Below, one piece after another: positions 7,404 through 10,000 of a DNA stretch of 10,000 bases. Source of the DNA: Symbiodinium natans (Eukaryota > Sar > Dinophyceae > Suessiales > Symbiodiniaceae). The DNA lies in contig CAJNDS010000319.1 in the NCBI GenBank assembly GCA_905221605.1, forward strand, positions 1 to 10,000, written 5' to 3'. Position 1 is the first letter of the stretch; every line of letters starts with the position of its first letter. A model generated the notes under the pieces. That model was not told the origin of the DNA, did not search any database, and was given only the letters and a program-made list of their open reading frames with translations. The position numbers and the translations under genes are program-made.

Positions 7404-8300
7404 TTGATGTGCGACAAAGCTGCTGGATCTCTGATGTCTGACTGACTGGTTGACCCCCCGCTTTGTGCATTAGGCCTCCTCCTTCAAAGCCGAACACCTT
7501 GGCGAATGAACGTGGCCACTGATGACTACTGTCACATGTTTCGATTCGTGATGCCTGTGCGCTGCCGTATGCTTCGCAATCCTTCTTCACTTAGAGGTGT
7601 CCGGCCTGTGAGCCAACCACAGGTTTGCCGTGGCCTCCGGTTCCACAGTGTGCTCTGATTCTGTTCGTGGAGATATTCGGAGCTATGCGAAGTGCGAGTC
7701 AATGATTACACTGATTACACGCACCAGAGCTCGTGCTGTGAAGTTCAATACGAGTATGCTCGAGACCTTCTCGCGGCGCGGGCTGCAAGAGCCGCACGAG
7801 GCTCGTCAACCTGGCAATGCACAGTCGAACCACATGCATCGCTTCATTCGCATCTTTCCGAGGTGGGAGTTCAGAATCATGCCGGGAGTTTGTTACTTTT
7901 GTGATGCACCACGCTACAGCTCCAGATCGTGCAGAGCAAAATCTAGCAGCCGCACCTAGCCTGAAGCAGAGTAAGGCAGCGGGCTTTCGTACGAAGACAC
8001 GATGGCCGACGGTGACAGCGTGTGCAGAAAAGCCGAATACGAGCGCGCTGTCCAAGGTCCTGCTACGAACCCAAAAGGACACAGGCCGACACACTTAAAG
8101 TAGAACATGAACGTTCAAGCCCAAAAGCAGCTTCTAAGTCTGACACTCATCCACAGAGGCTAATTTCTAGACCGCATCCAAGAACAAGCGCTATGCTGGT
8201 GGTCGCACGTTTATGTTACCATGTCAGGTTCAGGTCCTCATATGTCTTACCACTGTTTGCGGACAGAGTTCCAAGGAGGACCTCGCCGGCGCTATCCTGA
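7404..8300. other. Region upstream of the RRM gene, no supported gene
   Basis: Open frames at 7630-7959 and 7817-8098 (plus) and 7699-8094 (minus) lie over each other and carry no known motif. A 33-codon frame at 8002-8103 has an ATG in a good context (MADGDS...) but nothing further supports it. No promoter element is recognisable; dinoflagellate promoters rarely show one. Confidence 0.5.
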
Positions 8301-8353
8301 TGTTGATTGAAATTGAAATTCAATAGCGGAATGCTTAGAGAAAACCTGCACTC

Positions 8354-8384
8354 AAATTGTCGGGGTTCTCTAACCCGACATTTT
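8354..8384. repeat. Hairpin with TGTCGGG/CCCGACA stem
   Basis: TGTCGGG (8358-8364) pairs with CCCGACA (8374-8380) around a short loop. With one mismatch the stem extends into flanking AAAT/TTTT. It sits directly before a telomere-like tract in the CCCTAAA orientation. Confidence 0.7.
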
Positions 8385-8388
8385 AACT

Positions 8389-8400
8389 CTAAACCCTAAA
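8389..8400 (-). repeat. Telomere-like tract, CCCTAAA orientation
   Basis: TCTAAACCCTAAA is about 1.7 units of the complementary telomere repeat, opposite in orientation to the three other tracts in the window. Confidence 0.55.
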
Positions 8401-8734
8401 TCGCAATAACCTACATGGTACATCTCCTGAACCCCACGTTGATGCTGTCTATGGGGCAGGTGATCGCATCTGCTATGATTCTGGATCAGAGATGGGCATA
8501 TGGAGTTCAAAGTGACAGGGGCCAGCACAAGACCCTGAAGTTACGGCCAGGCTTTGAGTCTGTCATGATCTTTAATAGGGTCAGAATCCTCAGGCACGAC
8601 TGGCCCCCGACAAATTGCCCGGCACATGTGAGCGCAGGAACAGCTCGTCTCACATGGCTTCATTGCTGTGGCATGAAGCGTTGCGATGGGCTAGCTACGT
8701 TTTCGCTTCTTAGGACCGCAGCAATCCTGATTAA
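8401..8734. other. No supported gene
   Basis: A plus-strand frame at 8415-8750 (111 codons) spans this stretch but has no domain, no repeat structure and no signal sequence. It also runs into the inverted-repeat element that starts at 8735. I treat it as chance. Confidence 0.45.
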
Positions 8735-8874
8735 GGGGGACTCCACATAGGAGGGCTAGATCATAGGAGAAGGAGACCTCGGGCAACCTTAACCCAATGG
8801 CCCAATCGGCTTCGGGCATTTGACATAAAGCCCGAAGAATATCAAAGCCAACATCCTATGTCGTGGAGTCCCCC
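8735..8874. mobile_element. 140-bp inverted-repeat element, MITE-like
   Basis: The left end GGGGGACTCCACATAGGA (8735-8752) is matched in reverse by 8854-8874. The two ends are identical except for three extra bases between the GGGGGACTCCAC and ATAGGA parts. Inside, CTTCGGGC (8810-8817) and GCCCGAAG (8830-8837) form a second perfect 8-bp stem, extended by AT-rich pairs. No reading frame for a transposase exists at this size. No clear target-site duplication flanks it (GATTAA on the left, ACTCTT on the right). It could be a non-autonomous DNA transposon, a structured RNA, or an old foldback. MITE is the most usual class for this architecture, but the family is unknown to me. Confidence 0.55.
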
Positions 8875-8972
8875 ACTCTTCTGGATGGGTTTCTGGGTTC
8901 AAAGGACAACAAATGTGATACCGCCTCAAACACTACTTTTACCTTCGCCTGCTGCTGCCGTTGGCGAGAACA

Positions 8973-9086
8973 GGGTCTCCTCTGGAAGAAACTAAACCGC
9001 ATTTTTGGTTGAACCGAAAGATTAAGTTGTTCTGTTCAAGAGGCCGGAACCAAAAGAGCAGATCAACTGAATCTGTAAGGGAGACC
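8973..9086. repeat. 114-bp foldback with collinear inverted blocks
   Basis: GGGTCTCC (8973-8980) is mirrored by GGAGACCC (9079-9086), and TTTTGGTT (9003-9010) by AACCAAAA (9048-9055). The two pairs lie at nearly equal offsets (30 and 31 bases), so they belong to one long imperfect hairpin rather than two accidents. Weak similarity continues outside (GTTG..GAGA against TCTC..CAAC). No coding frame fits inside. Confidence 0.6.
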
Positions 9087-9089
9087 CCC

Positions 9090-10000
9090 GCGTCTCTTTG
9101 CAACATGCTACACTACGTGACATGATGGAGTCATCGACAGCGCGCCCTTCTCCGAGTCAGGCAAGCTGCATCGACCAAACGGGCTTCATGAGCAACCTTT
9201 TGCAAACGAGTGGGAGCTCCAAGTTACGAGGTTTCGGGCTCTAGTTAAGCTACAGTGGTTGAAAAGGGGAACATATACGGGTGTACAGCAAATAGGACTC
9301 AGGGGTGAGGGTTTCATCCAAAATCAAGCGTGAAGGAAACTCGAACATGGAGTGAGAACTGGGAGGATGTAGTGATGGGTTTAGGGTTTAGGGTCGAGGT
9401 AAGCATGAAACGAAGGAATTGCCTAGGTACTGTAAATCATAAACCATGAGGCTGCTACAAAGCGACTGCGTTTGATTTGCCTGGCTAAGGTATGGGTAGC
9501 GGCGTACACCGGGCCCTTTTGGGGGGATTAGCTGTCCGAAATGGTCAAGCGCAAAAATTGGGATCCTTGAGACCCGCTTCACGAACTATAGCTGAACTCC
9601 CAGCGCCGAAGGGCCTAAACTTCCCCGAAAGCCGTAAGGTTCTTAGCTTCCCGGACAGATAGTAAAGAACGTGTAAAGACGTTCATGTGAGTACAAGGAC
9701 TGAAAGCCTAAATCGAAACACCCAACCCGTCAATCCTAAAGCCGGTGTTAGGACATGAAATGCAAGGATGCATTCTCTTTAAGGAATGGTTGTGGAAGAC
9801 GAGGCTAAAGATATGTGTGCTCTGCAAAATGCTCCGCCTGCCGGATGCGGGGGAGCACTTCTGATGAAGGATGAGCGGCCTGCACGGAGACTCCCGAAGA
9901 TGGGGAGCTTGGGACAACCTATTTTCACAAGTGATGCGCCAATCTCGATAGTTATCAAAACGCCGGTCCTACATGTGTCAATGTAGGCCTTTAAGATGGA
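9090..10000. other. Terminal stretch with no supported gene
   Basis: Short frames at 9388-9582 and 9708-9917 (minus) and 9786-9986 (plus) show no motif. Small perfect hairpins occur at 9668-9684 (GAACGT/ACGTTC), 9759-9774 (AATGCA/TGCATT) and 9968-9987 (CCTACAT/ATGTAGG). Stems of six or seven pairs are expected by chance at this length. Confidence 0.5.
9380..9393 (+). repeat. Telomere-like tract, two TTTAGGG units
   Basis: Two exact TTTAGGG units in tandem. A looser GAGGGTTTCATC lies about 70 bp upstream. This is the same unit and orientation as at 4843. Confidence 0.75.

Noticed and set aside
7630-8098. Cluster of overlapping frames upstream of the RRM gene
   Set aside because: Frames overlap on both strands with no domain. 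The Ser/Arg-rich tail at 7920-7956 is too short to call an SR domain.
8415-8750. 111-codon plus-strand frame
   Set aside because: It runs into the inverted-repeat element, has no motif or signal peptide, and is a length expected by chance in DNA of this composition.
9667-9987. Three small hairpins treated as possible terminators or regulatory RNA
   Set aside because: Stems of six or seven pairs occur often by chance in a stretch this long, and no gene ends nearby.

Overview
The window looks like nuclear DNA of an alga-like protist, most probably a dinoflagellate. Four things point there: a huge (TG)n microsatellite, scattered short TTTAGGG-type telomere-like tracts inside unique sequence, a small intronless RRM gene with a possible relict of the dinoflagellate spliced leader just upstream of its start, and an SDR-like exon ending in a eukaryotic GTGAGT splice donor. 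There are no bacterial operons, Shine-Dalgarno-led genes, tRNAs, rRNAs or CRISPR arrays. The assignment is an inference; the window has no marker gene that settles it.

Layout. 1-1027 is low-complexity TG/GGGTGT/TGCG repeat with several internal tandem motifs. About 1075-2236 is a satellite-like array of about six full or truncated copies of a unit that is about 230 bp when intact. 2237-3160 is non-coding as far as I can see, apart from a telomere-like tract and a strong hairpin. About 3178-3347 holds a short degenerate tandem repeat, followed by a G-rich run and, further on, a perfect 11-bp hairpin at 3677-3703. On the minus strand, about 3926-4658 is a broken agmatine deiminase (PAD_porph family, guanidino-group hydrolase): recognisable pieces lie in the right order but in different reading frames, with conserved stretches missing. 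4660-6238 shows no supported gene. 6239-6490 is a 75-bp tandem repeat in about 3.3 copies. About 6578-6790 (+) is an exon-like fragment of a short-chain dehydrogenase/reductase ending at a duplicated splice donor. 6971-7342 (-) is the only complete gene I support, a 123-residue single-RRM RNA-binding protein. From 7404 to the end I find no convincing gene, but there are two compact inverted-repeat elements (8735-8874 and 8973-9086), a small hairpin beside a telomere-like tract at 8354-8400, and another telomere-like tract at 9380-9393.

The genes do not form a pathway. The clearest story is genome dynamics: a decayed enzyme gene, a probable retrocopied RRM gene converging on an SDR exon and possibly sitting inside its downstream intron, and several unclassified repeats and foldback elements. 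I see no new multi-gene system here.
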